Shown: positions 22,346 to 33,238 of the stretch, one piece after another
How the letters are laid out: every line of letters begins with the position of its first letter
Numbering within the stretch: position 1 is the stretch's first letter
Assembly: GCA_009760855.2 (NCBI GenBank)
Contig: WPIO01000014.1
Span: 2,967,501-3,031,500, forward strand
Direction: 5' to 3'
Length of the DNA: 64,000 bases
Origin: Cristatella mucedo
Lineage: Eukaryota > Bryozoa > Phylactolaemata > Cristatellidae
The notes under the pieces: model-generated
The model's input: the letters and a program-made list of their open reading frames with translations, nothing else
Told to the model about the DNA's origin: nothing
The model's database searches: none
Position numbers and translations under genes: made by a program

Positions 22346-24677
22346 TCACAAATGCTCATAAATTGCAAAAACAACAAATCAGATAAGGTTTTTTGCGATC
22401 CTACAAGTCGGCGTCGCCAAAAATCGATCAAGAGTCGGAATTGTAATGAAGGTAATTTGTAAGGCAGTGATCCGAAGCGATGATGCATTGAGCACTGACG
22501 CTGTGGCTTGGCGTCAGACTTCTGAAACCGCTAATCCCCCTCACCATAATCTAGCACCGGTAAATACTGAACTGCGATTCACTAGCATCAGCCATAAGCA
22601 TTTCGGCGACCATCACACAGGTCATTGCTGTAAGATTTCCGTTACTTCTAACATCATTTACCTGCAAAGCCAGCGCTTTGCGAAAAATAGAAATGGAAAA
22701 TCGTGCACCTCATCTCAAAATTTGAAATTGTGTATGGCAACGAAAATAGCGCCCAAACACAAGGAAGCTGATCCGGCAGCTCAAGTAAACGCAAGGGCAC
22801 TGATACCACAGGGGTAGAGAGATTACTGCGCAGGTCTGCTACCCGGTAATACATCAACTGCCTGCTAAAGCTGAACTGACCTAAAGACTAAAACTATGCC
22901 GAGACAAAGTGATGTTGAATTGTACTAGACGAGGCATGTAGTTCTCTCCCGCTAAGCAGAAATACATCTATCATATCTGGACCTGGTCCGGTAGGCATTT
23001 AAAGGTCCTCTTGGTCTAGACGCCAGCACTATGACTTGACCAGCTGGAATGTGATGGCTGCGTGCATTAGCAGTGCGGACGAACTAAGAATCTGTTATAT
23101 TTACTCACCCACGGTGAAATGTAGTGGGCTCCAATTAGACTCCACGTGGTTCGGATGCCTGAGCGTGTAAGGCCATAACACAGCGAATCGCTGAAGGCTG
23201 GCTGACATAGGGGTGGGTGTAACCCAAAGAAAGGCTTGCAGTTTATTTTGATCCATGGGCACTATGGCAAGGATAAGGGCTCATGCTTTGGTCCCAGTGA
23301 CAATTAACTCTACAAGTTATAAAATTCTAGAGTGAATGCAGTGACAAATCTAACGACGGGACCATGTGTATTTCCAAATGAGAGATAGTGGCAACAGCCA
23401 CGAGGCGTGACAGCACACTGACCATGACATTTAGCCGGCCAGTAACGTGATGCAGGTCTGCATCACGATATATGGGCTGGTGGAACAAGAAGCCAACAGA
23501 CAGTGAACGGATATCAACAACTGATAAGCTGAATGCGTGCCTTGCAGATTCTGGATGTCGGTCATTTTTGAAAACTGGACGGCGATAAAAACTGAGCTAC
23601 TAATGGTAATAGCGGCGCCAGCTAAACCAGGCGAATTATGGCGGTTAGTTGTTATTCAGATTATGCGATTATACGACAGTTTATTTATGGGGCCGTATAC
23701 CAAATCGGCGTCCTGAGATGGGCTTGAGTCAGAATTCGAGACTTGGGGCAATTGGAGCTAGTTCGAGGCCGCACAGATTGTTGGTGTACGCCATGGCCGC
23801 TATTGAATGCCTGTGACCGTCCGGTGCTGTCGAATAGAGTCATCCGCGTTATGGATACGGGCTTGACATGCTGTGGTATGAGCATTCGTCATCGCTGCCG
23901 CGTTTTTTCTAAATTTGGCATACATGTGTGCATTGGTGCGGCACCTACGAGTAGCTAGCCGTGCTCCAAGATTCAGGCGTCACCAGTATCAGTCGCGCTT
24001 CAGCTGAGACTAGCACCATCACGAGCGCTGCGTTTGCGGTCTAGTCCTGACCGGACGCGGAAGCCGCACAGCGAGCGTTTGCAGCATACTCATAGGACGC
24101 CCAAAGCTTACTGAAATTCGGTGCGCTACGTCAGCCGAGATACTACTAGCGGTTCGTGAATCATGATGGCTCAGAACCAGTTGCAATCTTAATCGTTGAT
24201 TAGGCGGCATAAAAGCCGAAGTCTTATAACTGGCGGCGAGATGCGCCTGAGGCTTTGGCCGGGAAGTTTAGCGGTGCACTGTGCGTCTTACGAGACCCGT
24301 AATACTATATGGCTGTTGATAGAAACGAATAGCCCTCCGTGACTGTCAAGCAGCATGCTCTTAACTAAGAACGTGGACTCGTTGTAGTAAAGCAGCACGA
24401 GCGCTCCTCACTTCTGCCTCATTCCCTTACAGGCAGTGCACTTGCGCGTATCGAGGCTGTGACTCACTAGCTTCGCGGCGCCAGCTCCACCAGAATTTTT
24501 CAGGGACTTCCACCGTTACGAGCGCTGCTTTTTTAGCCTAACGACTTTAGTGAGAACGACTTTAGTGAGAACGACTTTAGTGAGAAGCCGCAACAGCGCC
24601 GTTGCCACAGAGAGTTATTCAGGGCCCAATAACCCCCAAATGGGCGTTAGGTAACATAAGGAATACGTACCATTATT
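22346..24677. other. no gene recognised
   Basis: No exon, RNA gene or known repeat could be supported. Open frames at 22446-22817 and 23685-24210 lack motifs. The part after 23900 is richer in CpG and contains short repeated phrases such as GAGCGCTGC and GGCGCCAGCT. Confidence 0.4.
24540..24584 (+). repeat. three perfect 15-bp tandem units
   Basis: AACGACTTTAGTGAG occurs three times in succession without a mismatch. Confidence 0.95.
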
Positions 24678-24785
24678 CAATATTATTATTAATAATACAT
24701 TTTTTAAAACACCCTCTGATAACTCAGTCTCTTTCAAGGCACTTTACAATTGCTACAAAGGAAGCAGGATCGAATGGTTAGAGGT
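24678..24785 (-). mobile_element. LINE family A tail
   Basis: ATTATTAATAATAC start, then ACACCCTCTGATAACTCAG, CTTTCAAGGCACTTTAC and GCAGGATCGAATGG on the reverse strand. Only the 3' end remains. Confidence 0.7.
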
Positions 24786-24894
24786 TACAACGGCTACGCA
24801 TTTGTTTACGAGAACCGCGACCGAGCCAAATGCAGTAGAGTGTCGCATTTGGCCTTGGCCGCCCAAAGCCTGACAGGATTCAACTGGCATACGT

Positions 24895-25065
24895 TAGTAT
24901 CTGAGTTTTAGCCGCGGGGGTAAAGTGTTCGCTCTTCATTACCCAGGTCGTGGGTTCGAATCCTGCAGCGGTCGATCCTTTATCGACTCTTGTAAGTGGT
25001 TGCAATAACCGTGAAGGCTTTTCTGCCACTATTTCTGAGGCTGCTTCAATCAGCTCACCTTTTTT
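24895..25065 (+). mobile_element. tRNA-derived SINE, family C
   Basis: AGCCGCGGGGGTAAAGTG, CAGGTCGTGGGTTCGAATCC (canonical B box), CGGTCGATCCTTTATCG, then GCTTTTCTGCCACTATTTC and AATCAGC. One of the clearer copies. Confidence 0.78.
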
Positions 25066-25379
25066 AATGTCCATGCGGGCGGGCCCACGCAATTTCCCGC
25101 ACCGGACCTAGAACCGGAAGTGCCATGTAGCTGTTTAGCAAGGCTGAATAGGCTTACGAGGGTGAATGGGCTGTGCAGTACTCTGCATAATGGTGGCCAA
25201 AGTGGGCCAGGCTGAAAATTTGTCGTGGCAACATCTACAGCAAGGTTAAAATACGCAAGAGCAAGAAAGTCGGAGCCAATGCTGTAATACAGAAAGGCTG
25301 CTGCAGCAAAGCGTCAGGAAAGGGTCTTTTCGAGCACCAAGTCAACGACTATAATTCAGCGTACGAATGGTGCGATTGG

Positions 25380-26590
25380 CGGTGCACTTTGTAGCTTACA
25401 GGTAGGTCCCTGGACTGTTAGAGCGGCGAGTTCGCAGGCCAGTAGGACGTTGATTTGCGAATCCCTCTACCAAAGAGCGCCTGCCCGATGTTCTGTCTGC
25501 AGGGCACAGACGATAGCTGCCAGTCGCAGAGACGTTGAGTGGTGTAACGCCACAATACGCACACCTGGGATGAAGGGCAGGAGCCTTTTCGGGCCTTGCG
25601 CCAAATTTCTGCAATGCGAACAGATCCGATCACCTTCCTGGGTCTACAGGCTGGGTCGCCTAGGCGAGCGGCAGAAGTGGAAACGGTGCTCCACCTGGCG
25701 GAAGAAATCCGGCGACATCGGTAGGTGCGGTCAGGCGAGCCTGGGCAGTCTAGAAAAGTCTAAGAAAGGTCTTGGGCAGGTCTAGGGCGGTTTAGGAAAG
25801 GCGCCGATATCGTCACCCTTCGTCGAGGGACTGCCCTAAAGGGGAGAATCGCCGGTGCAAATTCACCGCGGAAATCAACCGGTAATAAGGCAGGGAGCAG
25901 TCAGCAGCAGCTGGTCAGGTGAACGCATCGGAAACAGACACCGCGGCAGCGTTGCGGGTCGGCAGCCTGACCTCCCGATAGACGTTCCATTGACCGCGGT
26001 AGCTGCCACGTTTCTCGACCACCCAGATGTTCGCCTGTCGGTTGGTGCAAGGTCAAACGGTTGAGTGCGGCGCTGCAGTGCTAGATTGCGGTCCGCGAAC
26101 CACGTTCCATTGGGGGTCAGGCAACGCTTACCTCAGAACGAGGCTGCGCAGGGTCGGGAGAGACCGGCCAGTACTGAGGCCGCTCGATCAGTTCCTTGCT
26201 TGTGCCGAAGGACGAGAACAGCACCTGGAGCTGCTAGAACCTGGGAGTTAGGTGGCGAGACGAAGAGGTGATATTTTCAGTATTAGGGGGAGCTTATGCC
26301 TCTGGCCTGACCCAGGCCCAGTCGGCCTTCTCAAGTCTTTTGAGTCCCGACATAAGTGCACTGACTCGGTGAGAGAAAAAACGTGCAAGATTGTCCCAGG
26401 GGGAGGTTTACATGTTTCCACGACGGCGTAACGAATCACGCGGACGTCAGCATCACCTCTACCTCCGATGTCTGGGATGCAGCGGCTGAGCTCGTCAGTG
26501 GCTTTTAGGGGTGGGGTCCGTTGTTGGTAACCGCAACTAAATGACCTTTGCTCAGGTCTTCGTAAACGGCATGCCAACTGAGGTGCTTTT
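25380..26590. other. GC- and CpG-rich unexplained stretch
   Basis: Composition changes clearly against the AT-rich flanks, with many CpGs and overlapping open frames on both strands, the longest being 125 codons on the minus strand (26248-26625). I recognise no domain, LTR boundary or splice pattern. It could be a CpG island, a degenerate LTR-retroelement segment or an unassigned gene. Confidence 0.3.
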
Positions 26591-26621
26591 CGTAAGCACG
26601 TTTGTATTGCAAAAGCGGCGG

Positions 26622-26975
26622 CCACCTCCTCCGCTTAAAGACAGTTGGCGACAGAAGCTTTAGCTCTGCAGGTCCTAGACTGTGGAACTCGCTTCCACAA
26701 TTCTTACGCAACGACATCTACTCTCCAACTGCCGACTATGGCACATCTTTTTCAGCGGTCCTGAACTGCTACTTCTATGCTACTCACTACCTCAACTGCT
26801 CTCCTAACTCTTCTATGCTTCCCACTTTCTCTTTGTTGCGTGAGACGAAGTCTGTTGGCTACCGAATGCGTACCGAAAGCCGCTTAGGCAGTGAGTGCGC
26901 TATACAAAACTCTCCTGCGTAACGCCCACATGGTCTTTATGACTTTGTGGAGTTACTGACGGAGATACACCTAGA
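26622..26975 (+). mobile_element. LINE family B 3' end, well preserved
   Basis: A plus-strand open frame (within 26602-26922) gives LRLKTVGDRSFSSAGPRLWN, SLPQFLRND and [16 protein letters not shown], ending CAIQNSPA before the TTACTGACGGAGATAC tail. It is nearly identical to the copy at 28588 on the opposite strand. Confidence 0.88.
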
Positions 26976-27179
26976 CTCTGCCTCTCACACCTTTACGGCG
27001 AAACGTGCGCGTGCCAAATCGGTCACATTACGAGTGCTAGAAACAAGACAGGTCGTAATCGATGGTTTAGACCATCTGAAAAGCCAACTGGAGTAAGTGT
27101 TAGTCCGTTGTACTTTGAGCTTTGACTTAGCGAGCTGTGCATTATGGCTGGTACTGAGTAGATTTGGTGTCTGTGGAAT

Positions 27180-27370
27180 TCAAAGTAAAGATTAGCTGAT
27201 TCACCAATCACATTTATATAGCAACAGAACGGCCTTAGCGGCTGACCCATGCTGAGCAGCTATCTCTCTCACGGGCAGTGGATATTGGACATATGGGGAA
27301 TTGCCAGCTGCTGAACTCAAACCAACGACCTTGCACGCGAAATAAGAGCACTATAGCCCAAAGGACGTGG
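27180..27370 (-). mobile_element. SINE C, decayed
   Basis: Reverse orientation: TTAGCTGATTCACCAATC, ATATAGCAACAGAACGGCC, GGGAATTGCCAGCTGCTG and CTCAAACCAACGACC correspond to the tail, body and B-box complement of SINE C. Confidence 0.6.
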
Positions 27371-27837
27371 ACTTATAGAGTTCCGATGGACGTTGCTAAT
27401 CACTCCTTGCTCTCCTACGGTCCAAACCGAGCCTGTGCGAAGCTTTTAGTCCAGCATCGACGACTCGCTGAGCTTCGCTTCGAGGCTCTAGCTCCATTAG
27501 TATCCGTCGCGCGTCTTCTTCAAGGAGTAGCAATCTACTATACTGTATTGGCGCTGCTTGTGTGGAAAGAGACTTTATTTACGGAGCGACTACGGAGCGT
27601 AAGTAGCCATATCATACCGCGAATCAAACGTTCGTCAAGCGCCGCCGGAGCACACCATCGGTGCGCTCGGCTAGAGTGACGCATGTGAAGCAAATACGAA
27701 CCGCCGTCGGTGAGTTTAGATTGGCGCAAGCGGCGGATCGATCAAGCACGCTTCTTCAAGTATGCACCGACGCTCCTCTAAAACCTGGAGACGATGCTTT
27801 TGGGACGTGGTCTCTGTGAGTAATGCCCAGCAAAGCA
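27371..27837. other. open frame without recognised function
   Basis: The plus strand is open through 27679 (133 codons from 27278), but the frame begins inside the SINE C remnant, and I see no conserved motif. Probably chance in CpG-rich sequence. Confidence 0.3.
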
Positions 27838-27955
27838 CTAATAACAACAATAATAATAATACGTTTGATATAGCGCCCTAGACGACTCAAATCTCTTTCT
27901 AGGCACTTTGCATTTGCTGCAAAGGAAGCACGATCGAATGATTAGCAGTAGCAAC
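27838..27955 (-). mobile_element. LINE family A tail
   Basis: (AAT)n then TTTGATATAGCGCCC, AAATCTCTTTCTAGGCAC and GGAAGCACGATCGAATG in reverse orientation. Confidence 0.75.
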
Positions 27956-28587
27956 AGCCGACTATATAGCAGGACGGGCAATCGTTACACCGCCGAAGCT
28001 AGGAAGAGGTGCCAGGCGGTGAGGCCAGTCTGCGTTCGCGTGCGAGATTCACAGTGCCACGGGTCCGAGAAGCGGCGTCTGGGTCTGTGCTAATTCAGGA
28101 GCGCGCCGCCATGCCGCATGACAGGACAGCCACTGAAGCCAGTTCTGACGCCAACCTATCTCGGAGCCCGGCACCAGAAAACACGAATTCCATCTATTGT
28201 ATCCGGGTCGGGCGGCTTAAGATAAGCTGTTCGACGAATCCCGCAAAGGTCCTCGACACGCCTACCGCCCTCGCCTAGCCTCTGGCCGCCACACGGGAAT
28301 CACGATGTAAGCAGAGCGGTGGAATTTACTTGGCCGGAACTTCCCACCGGCGGTTTACAAGTGCCGCAGTAAGATGGCGATAATATCGCTACAGATAATA
28401 CGAAGCTACAGATACCGCTTCACGGTAGCTGTAGCTTCATCACACCTGCTTTCAGAGGCTAGTCAGACGGTCAAGCAGGTGAGAACAAATCTTACTTAGT
28501 ACGACTCCTTCAAAAGCAGTGTTGGCCTAGCTGTGGGTGCCACCAACGACCATGCTCGCAGGCAGACCAGATCTGTTACGAGGATGT
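27956..28587. other. no gene recognised
   Basis: CpG-rich to about 28380, then ordinary. Nothing could be assigned. Confidence 0.4.
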
Positions 28588-29480
28588 ATCTCCGTCTGTA
28601 ACTCGACAAAGTCATAAAGACTATGTGGGTGTTACGCAGGAGAGTTTTGTATAGCGCACTCACAGCCTAAGATGCTTTCGGTACCCACTCGATAGCCAAC
28701 AGACTTCGTCTCACGCAACAAAGAGAAAGTGGGAAGCATAGCAGAGTTAGGAGAGCAGTTGATGTAGTGAGTAGCATAGAAGTAGCAGCTCAGGACCGCT
28801 AAACAGGATGTGCCATAGTCGGCAGTAGGAGAGTAGTTGTCATTGCGTAAGAACTGTGGAAGCGAGTTCCACAGTCTAGGACCTGCAGAGCTAAAGCTTC
28901 TGTCGCCAACGGTCTTTAAGTGGAGGAATGGAACAGCTAATTCATTGTCCACACAGGACCTGAGGGCGCGAACAGGCTGAAACTGGTGCAGCAGTTCAGC
29001 TTGGTGTGAAGGAGCCAAGCCGCGGCGGGCCTTGTGGGTCAGCGGGCCTTGTGGGTCAGCGTAAGAACTTTGCTCTGTATCCGTTGCTCAACCGGCAGCC
29101 ATCCTAGCTCTTTTAGCAAAGGAGACACGTGCTCAAACCTCTGGGACTTGAAGACTAGCCTTGCAGCCATATTCATAGTCAGTTGCAGTGGCCTAGTTGC
29201 TTTCTTCGGTAGCCCAGCCAAAAGGGAATTACAATAATCAAGCTGAGACAGAACTAAGGAGCTAGTTAAATTTTTTGCAAGACACTGTGGAAGACAGCTC
29301 CTACTCTTGGATAGGGCTCGGACGCGATGGCTAGCTATAGAAGCAGTCTTCTGAAGGAAGCTTTTAAAAAATAAGGCAGCTCTCGTAAACGACACCTAAA
29401 TTTCGAGCACGTGGTGATGGTCGCACAACAGCATCACCTATTAGAAGAGCCGAGTTTTTAAACCACCACACGCTTCGGGT
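28588..29480 (-). mobile_element. LINE family B, longest well-preserved 3' part
   Basis: Two minus-strand open frames, 29039-29395 and 28632-29018, encode consecutive RT C-terminal parts: FLQKTASIASHRVRALSKSR, LAKNLTSSLVLSQLDYCNSL, LLKELGWLPVEQRIQSKVL, then LAVPFLHLKTVGDRSFSSAG and PRLWNSLPQF. A 17-bp tandem duplication at 29026-29059 separates them and shifts the frame. The [14 protein letters not shown] block is typical of CR1/L2-like elements. Confidence 0.9.
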
Positions 29481-29589
29481 GTCCTAGGATACTTGGGCTA
29501 ATCCTTGTGCTCTGAAACGATGAGCACAAACCATTTGAGCCTATGCCCATTTCAGACGAGCTTACCGATCCCAAGTTAGGTTCCATCCG

Positions 29590-29720
29590 TATAGCAATCG
29601 TCTGGACATGGCGATCCTTTAGTGCCCACTACTAGTAATGGTGATAGATCGACGTCAAAGCTTCTTCTTTCACTATTAAAATTAGGCCGTTGACTCAGCT
29701 AATCTGTAATCTTGTAATTA
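29590..29720 (+). mobile_element. SINE C fragment
   Basis: GGCGATCCTTTAGTGCCC, GTAATGGTGATAG and the TTCTTTCACTATTAAAATTAGGC tail region match the second half of SINE C. The tRNA head is barely recognisable. Confidence 0.55.
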
Positions 29721-30004
29721 ACATACTAAAGAACACCATACTAGAGCTAATATACATCCACAATTCTATTTTTGAAATCAGGCATGTATTTGCAAAGTCC
29801 ACATGATTCATTTCAGATCTCATTTGTCCACAACAATCGCTACCGATATAATATTATTCACTTCAATAAATTGTATTATTCAAAAAACACTGCAAATGAA
29901 AATTGAATACAACCAAAAGCACGATGGAAACCAAACAAATGAAAGGAAGAGGTGCCCGAGTATGTTGATCCGATCAGTGCAATGAGCGAGCTACGAAATA
30001 CGAG

Positions 30005-30240
30005 ACAAAGTACGGACAAGTGTAGGTAAAATAGGAGATAGTCGCAGCAGCGACTGGAAAGAAGTCACGTGATCAGTCTCTGTAGTAATAATAATAATCA
30101 CGTATGATAATTAACATGTATAATATTATTACAGAGATGATTATTATTATTGTCCTTATTATAGAGAATGGTCGTGTGGCCTTCTTTCCAGGCGCTGCTG
30201 CGACTATCTCCTATTTTACCTACACCTGTCAGTACTTCGT
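30005..30240. repeat. foldback inverted repeat, ~62-bp arms
   Basis: 30006-30067 (AGTACGGACAAGTGTAGG ... ACTGGAAAGAAG) is the near-perfect reverse complement of 30176-30239 (CTTCTTTCCAGGCGC ... CACCTGTCAGTACTTCG). The spacer of about 108 bp also contains complementary (TAA)n/(TTA)n and CTCTGTA/ACAGAGA pieces, so the whole 235 bp can fold as one long hairpin. No transposase or terminal target duplication was identified. Confidence 0.85.
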
Positions 30241-30644
30241 CTAGCGTCTCAGAAAAGTGTTCGCTGCGCCTTCTGTCAGATGGGTCAGGGGTGCCACCAA
30301 ATCAATGCTACTTTTGGTACCGCATCAGCGCTTGCGTGACGACTCACACTCTCTCGCGCCTGCAAAAGCAACAAATGTTCTCAGATGACGACCTTGCTTC
30401 CAAAAGTGCGAGCTCTAAAGCGCCTGCCATCAGGGCCGTAACCAGCTCCTGCAATCCGTTTTGAATGAGCCCCACCCCCCCCCCCGTATGCACACTAACC
30501 ACAATGCTCCGCACTGTCTCACTGCCTCTGCCCAGTCCCCTCCATCTTGAGCATCTATCGACTAAGCTAATCACCTCAGCTCAGAAATAAAAACGCCACT
30601 AATGAATTCCTCAAGTGGTGTGTGAGTTAACTTCATACCGACTA
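30241..30644. other. no gene recognised
   Basis: Overlapping open frames exist on both strands (30168-30464 plus, 30344-30574 minus) but the plus one starts inside the foldback arm and neither shows a known motif. A 13-base cytosine run lies near 30473-30485. Confidence 0.4.
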
Positions 30645-30720
30645 TGCTATCCTTTCAGGATGTGAAATGCCTAGAAAGAGTATTAGTTCTCTAAGGCCAG
30701 TAAAAATATTCTATCGATGT
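30645..30720 (+). mobile_element. LINE family A tail, decayed
   Basis: GATGTGAAATGCCTAGAAAG, AGTATTAGTTCTCTAAGG: a short 3' tail on the plus strand. Confidence 0.6.
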
Positions 30721-31004
30721 TATTAACTAAATAGCATATTACTAGGCTCAATATACTTGTCACAATCAAGTTGTGTGTGCCAAACAGACCCATAGCCAGG
30801 ATTTGTCAGATGGGCTGAACCTTCGCCTTAGGTGGCTTGGGGTGACATCGTGTAACTAATTGTGCTCTGATAGCTGAGCAAGTCCAGATATATCAAATAT
30901 GATGACTAGCTGGTTTTTTGTTTTACCTGTAGATGCCGTCTTCCGATTATAGCTGTTAAGCGAAAAGCTGTTTTCAAGTTAGGTATTTTTTCCACAGAGC
31001 AGCC

Positions 31005-32100
31005 CTTTTGCCATTGTCGTCCTCTAATTCCATATATCAGGTAAATTTTTTTCTTGGTTGGGGCTCACTAAATGAATTCTTTCATGCTGGACTTATGCTT
31101 CGTGTCCGTCAAAAAATGCAGACCATAACCGCAATTCACCTGAATCCTCAGCTTTACGTTAGCTTTTATCCCTCCCAGCCCTCGAATTGGTGGAATTCTC
31201 TAGAATCTCTTGCAGCATATATCGATAACATCTGCACATGGATGCCAGCAAACTTTCCTTAAATTGAATGGTGATAAAACCAACTTATTAGTTCTTAGAA
31301 AATCGAGTGAGATTCGAAATTTGAAAAATTAACGCTCAAAATTGGCTCTGCCAGTATATCTCCAGTTGTATTTACACGAAAGCTAGGTGTCATGTTCAAA
31401 AGTTACCTTTCTTAAGACGACCACATCAGCTCCACAGTCAAGTCTACCTACTTTCCGTTATATAAAACTGCTGAAACTCGGGGATCCTTAGACAGGGATA
31501 ATACATCTAAATTGGCACATTCACTTGTGATATCCCATCTCTACTTCTGTAACTCACTGCTTTCTGGCCTACCGGCCTGTGCATTCAGGCGCTTACAGCT
31601 GGTGAAAAACTCAGCAACAAAGCTTGTCTGTCGTGAGTGTGGCAGTTGCCACATCACACCACTTCTCGCTAACCTGCACTGACTTCCAACCAAGTAGAGC
31701 ATCAACTTCAGGTTTTGTCACATACTTTTAGGTCCTTTCACTCTTGGCTCCAGCCTACTTGTCAGAACTACTCCCCCACCAATATAGACATAATACTATC
31801 CACTTTTTTCAACAAATTGTCTAGATACGCCTCCTATTAACCTCAAATCCTTAGGAGATCGTGACTTAAGTCAGTATGCTCTCCAAAGCATGGAACCCAC
31901 TCCCGACTGACATCATGACATCCTCTGACTTGACATTTAAAAAGAAGCTAAAACGTGTCTATTTATCACAGCATTACGGGGGCCCGCGTGATTCGTCCGT
32001 GTGTGCTTCAGCATGCTGAAACTGTGCATGCTGCCACTAACCATATTTGCATGCTGACACCTGTGCATGTTACCTCTAACCATTTTAAGCTATAGTTAGG
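31005..32100 (+). mobile_element. LINE family A RT to 3' UTR, decayed
   Basis: The plus strand encodes, with frameshifts, YVSFYPSQPSNWWNSLESLA and YIDNICTWMPANF (after the YADD region), then AIKLVCREC- and [11 protein letters not shown]-like stretches near 31600-31680, and ends in the GCATGCTGACACCTGTGC 3' UTR at 32045-32095. The final tail hairpin and (ATT)n are missing. Confidence 0.78.
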
Positions 32101-32369
32101 CCACTAAGAAAGCACCACTACACCAAGAAAACGTATTCGCCCGCTCCTACCAACTCTGGAAAAGAACCACATCCGAGCTCTGTAGTATGGGTAGCCTAAC
32201 ATAGACACGATTCATAACCATCGGAAACTAGTCCTCCGTAAAGTAAAGCATTTAATGTATAAGTTTTACGTGTTCAAATGAAGCTCCGAGTAAATCGATA
32301 CTACTACCATGCACTCAAGAGCAAGATCTCGACAACATCGAAAGAAAGGTGTGAATTAAATGTTAAAGG

Positions 32370-32500
32370 TAGTTACAAGGGCAGCCTAGGGGTAAGGTGT
32401 TGGAACTTTGCAATACAGGCCGTGGGTGCGAGTCCTGAAGTCCCAATACTTCATTGCCACAGCAAGTGAGAGTAAACAAGGCTGTTGAATCAGTTAATCG
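32370..32500 (+). mobile_element. SINE C, decayed
   Basis: GCAGCCTAGGGGTAAGGTG, GGCCGTGGGTGCGAGTCCTG, CCCAATACTTCATTGCC and GTTGAATCAG follow the SINE C order in plus orientation. Confidence 0.6.
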
Positions 32501-32725
32501 TTACTTTTAAGGATAGGTCGAAACTTTAGGTATGAAGAGCATAAACATGCACCTGCAATAAGGTGCTGTATCCCTACTCGCATTACTATTAAGCTTCCAA
32601 GCAGCTTCTCTGCATGGGATTTGAGATTGTGGCCGCTGGAATAGCATGACTAGCGTGTGCCAAAGTTAAATGACACCTAAGGGAGGTTTCGTAAGCAATT
32701 TCAATATATAAAGACTCATCACGGG
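32501..32725 (-). other. OGFOD2 3' flank
   Basis: Presumed 3' UTR of OGFOD2. No AATAAA signal is visible on the minus strand immediately after the stop codon, so the transcript end is undetermined. Confidence 0.35.
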
Positions 32726-33238
32726 TTAAGCAGCCATGGTAAATCCGTCAGCATAACCTTCCCCTGGTTCAAGCAGGGGCGCTCTTCTGCACATAGGACA
32801 GTGCGTGTTCCTGATAGCCGAACAGCGCATCCATATCACGAGATTTGATCTCTGACCAGACAGAATGGGTTCAACGTAGTGCATTTGGCAGCCTCTGTGC
32901 AGGACTCCCACACCGGGCCTGTGACCAATTCGCAGATTGGTTCCGACATTCTTCTGTGTCCCACCTGATGTGCCTTGTGCAGGCTCCTGGCTGCCGAAGC
33001 ACAGAACTGAGCCGTCAAACTGGCCACCGAGACAGATGTTAAGAGTAACCTCTGAGTTGTCAAAATGCATACCCAGGTTTGAGTCTCCATTAACATCGTA
33101 CTGTACGGTGAAGGCTTTGTGAGAGTCAAGCACGGAGCCCTTCAGCTCAGGGTAGAGGCAGTCAACCAATGGTTGCATGTACCTGATTCGTAACACGTCG
33201 ATGCAATCCTTGTCAAATCCAAGCTCTTGAACCAGCAC
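32726..33238 (-). CDS. OGFOD2: OGFOD2 exon 6 (catalytic domain and stop)
   Basis: The acceptor CGCTCTGCCAACAG precedes 33238. 170 codons run to TAA at 32726-32728, with [43 protein letters not shown] and [15 protein letters not shown]. The open frame extends upstream of the acceptor into intron sequence, which is not part of the protein. Confidence 0.95.
   Translation of the reverse strand: MLVQELGFDKDCIDVLRIRYMQPLVDCLYPELKGSVLDSHKAFTVQYDVNGDSNLGMHFDNSEVTLNICLGGQFDGSVLCFGSQEPAQGTSGGTQKNVGTNLRIGHRPGVGVLHRGCQMHYVEPILSGQRSNLVIWMRCSAIRNTHCPMCRRAPLLEPGEGYADGFTMAA

Noticed and set aside
24940-24965. Possible functional tRNA gene (GGTTCGAATCC)
   Set aside because: The B box is repeated in many dispersed copies with a common non-tRNA body, and no cloverleaf can be formed; it is a SINE head.
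26248-26625. 125-codon minus-strand frame as a protein gene
   Set aside because: No motif, no splice context, located in CpG-rich sequence where long open frames arise by chance. Kept only as part of the unexplained GC-rich stretch.
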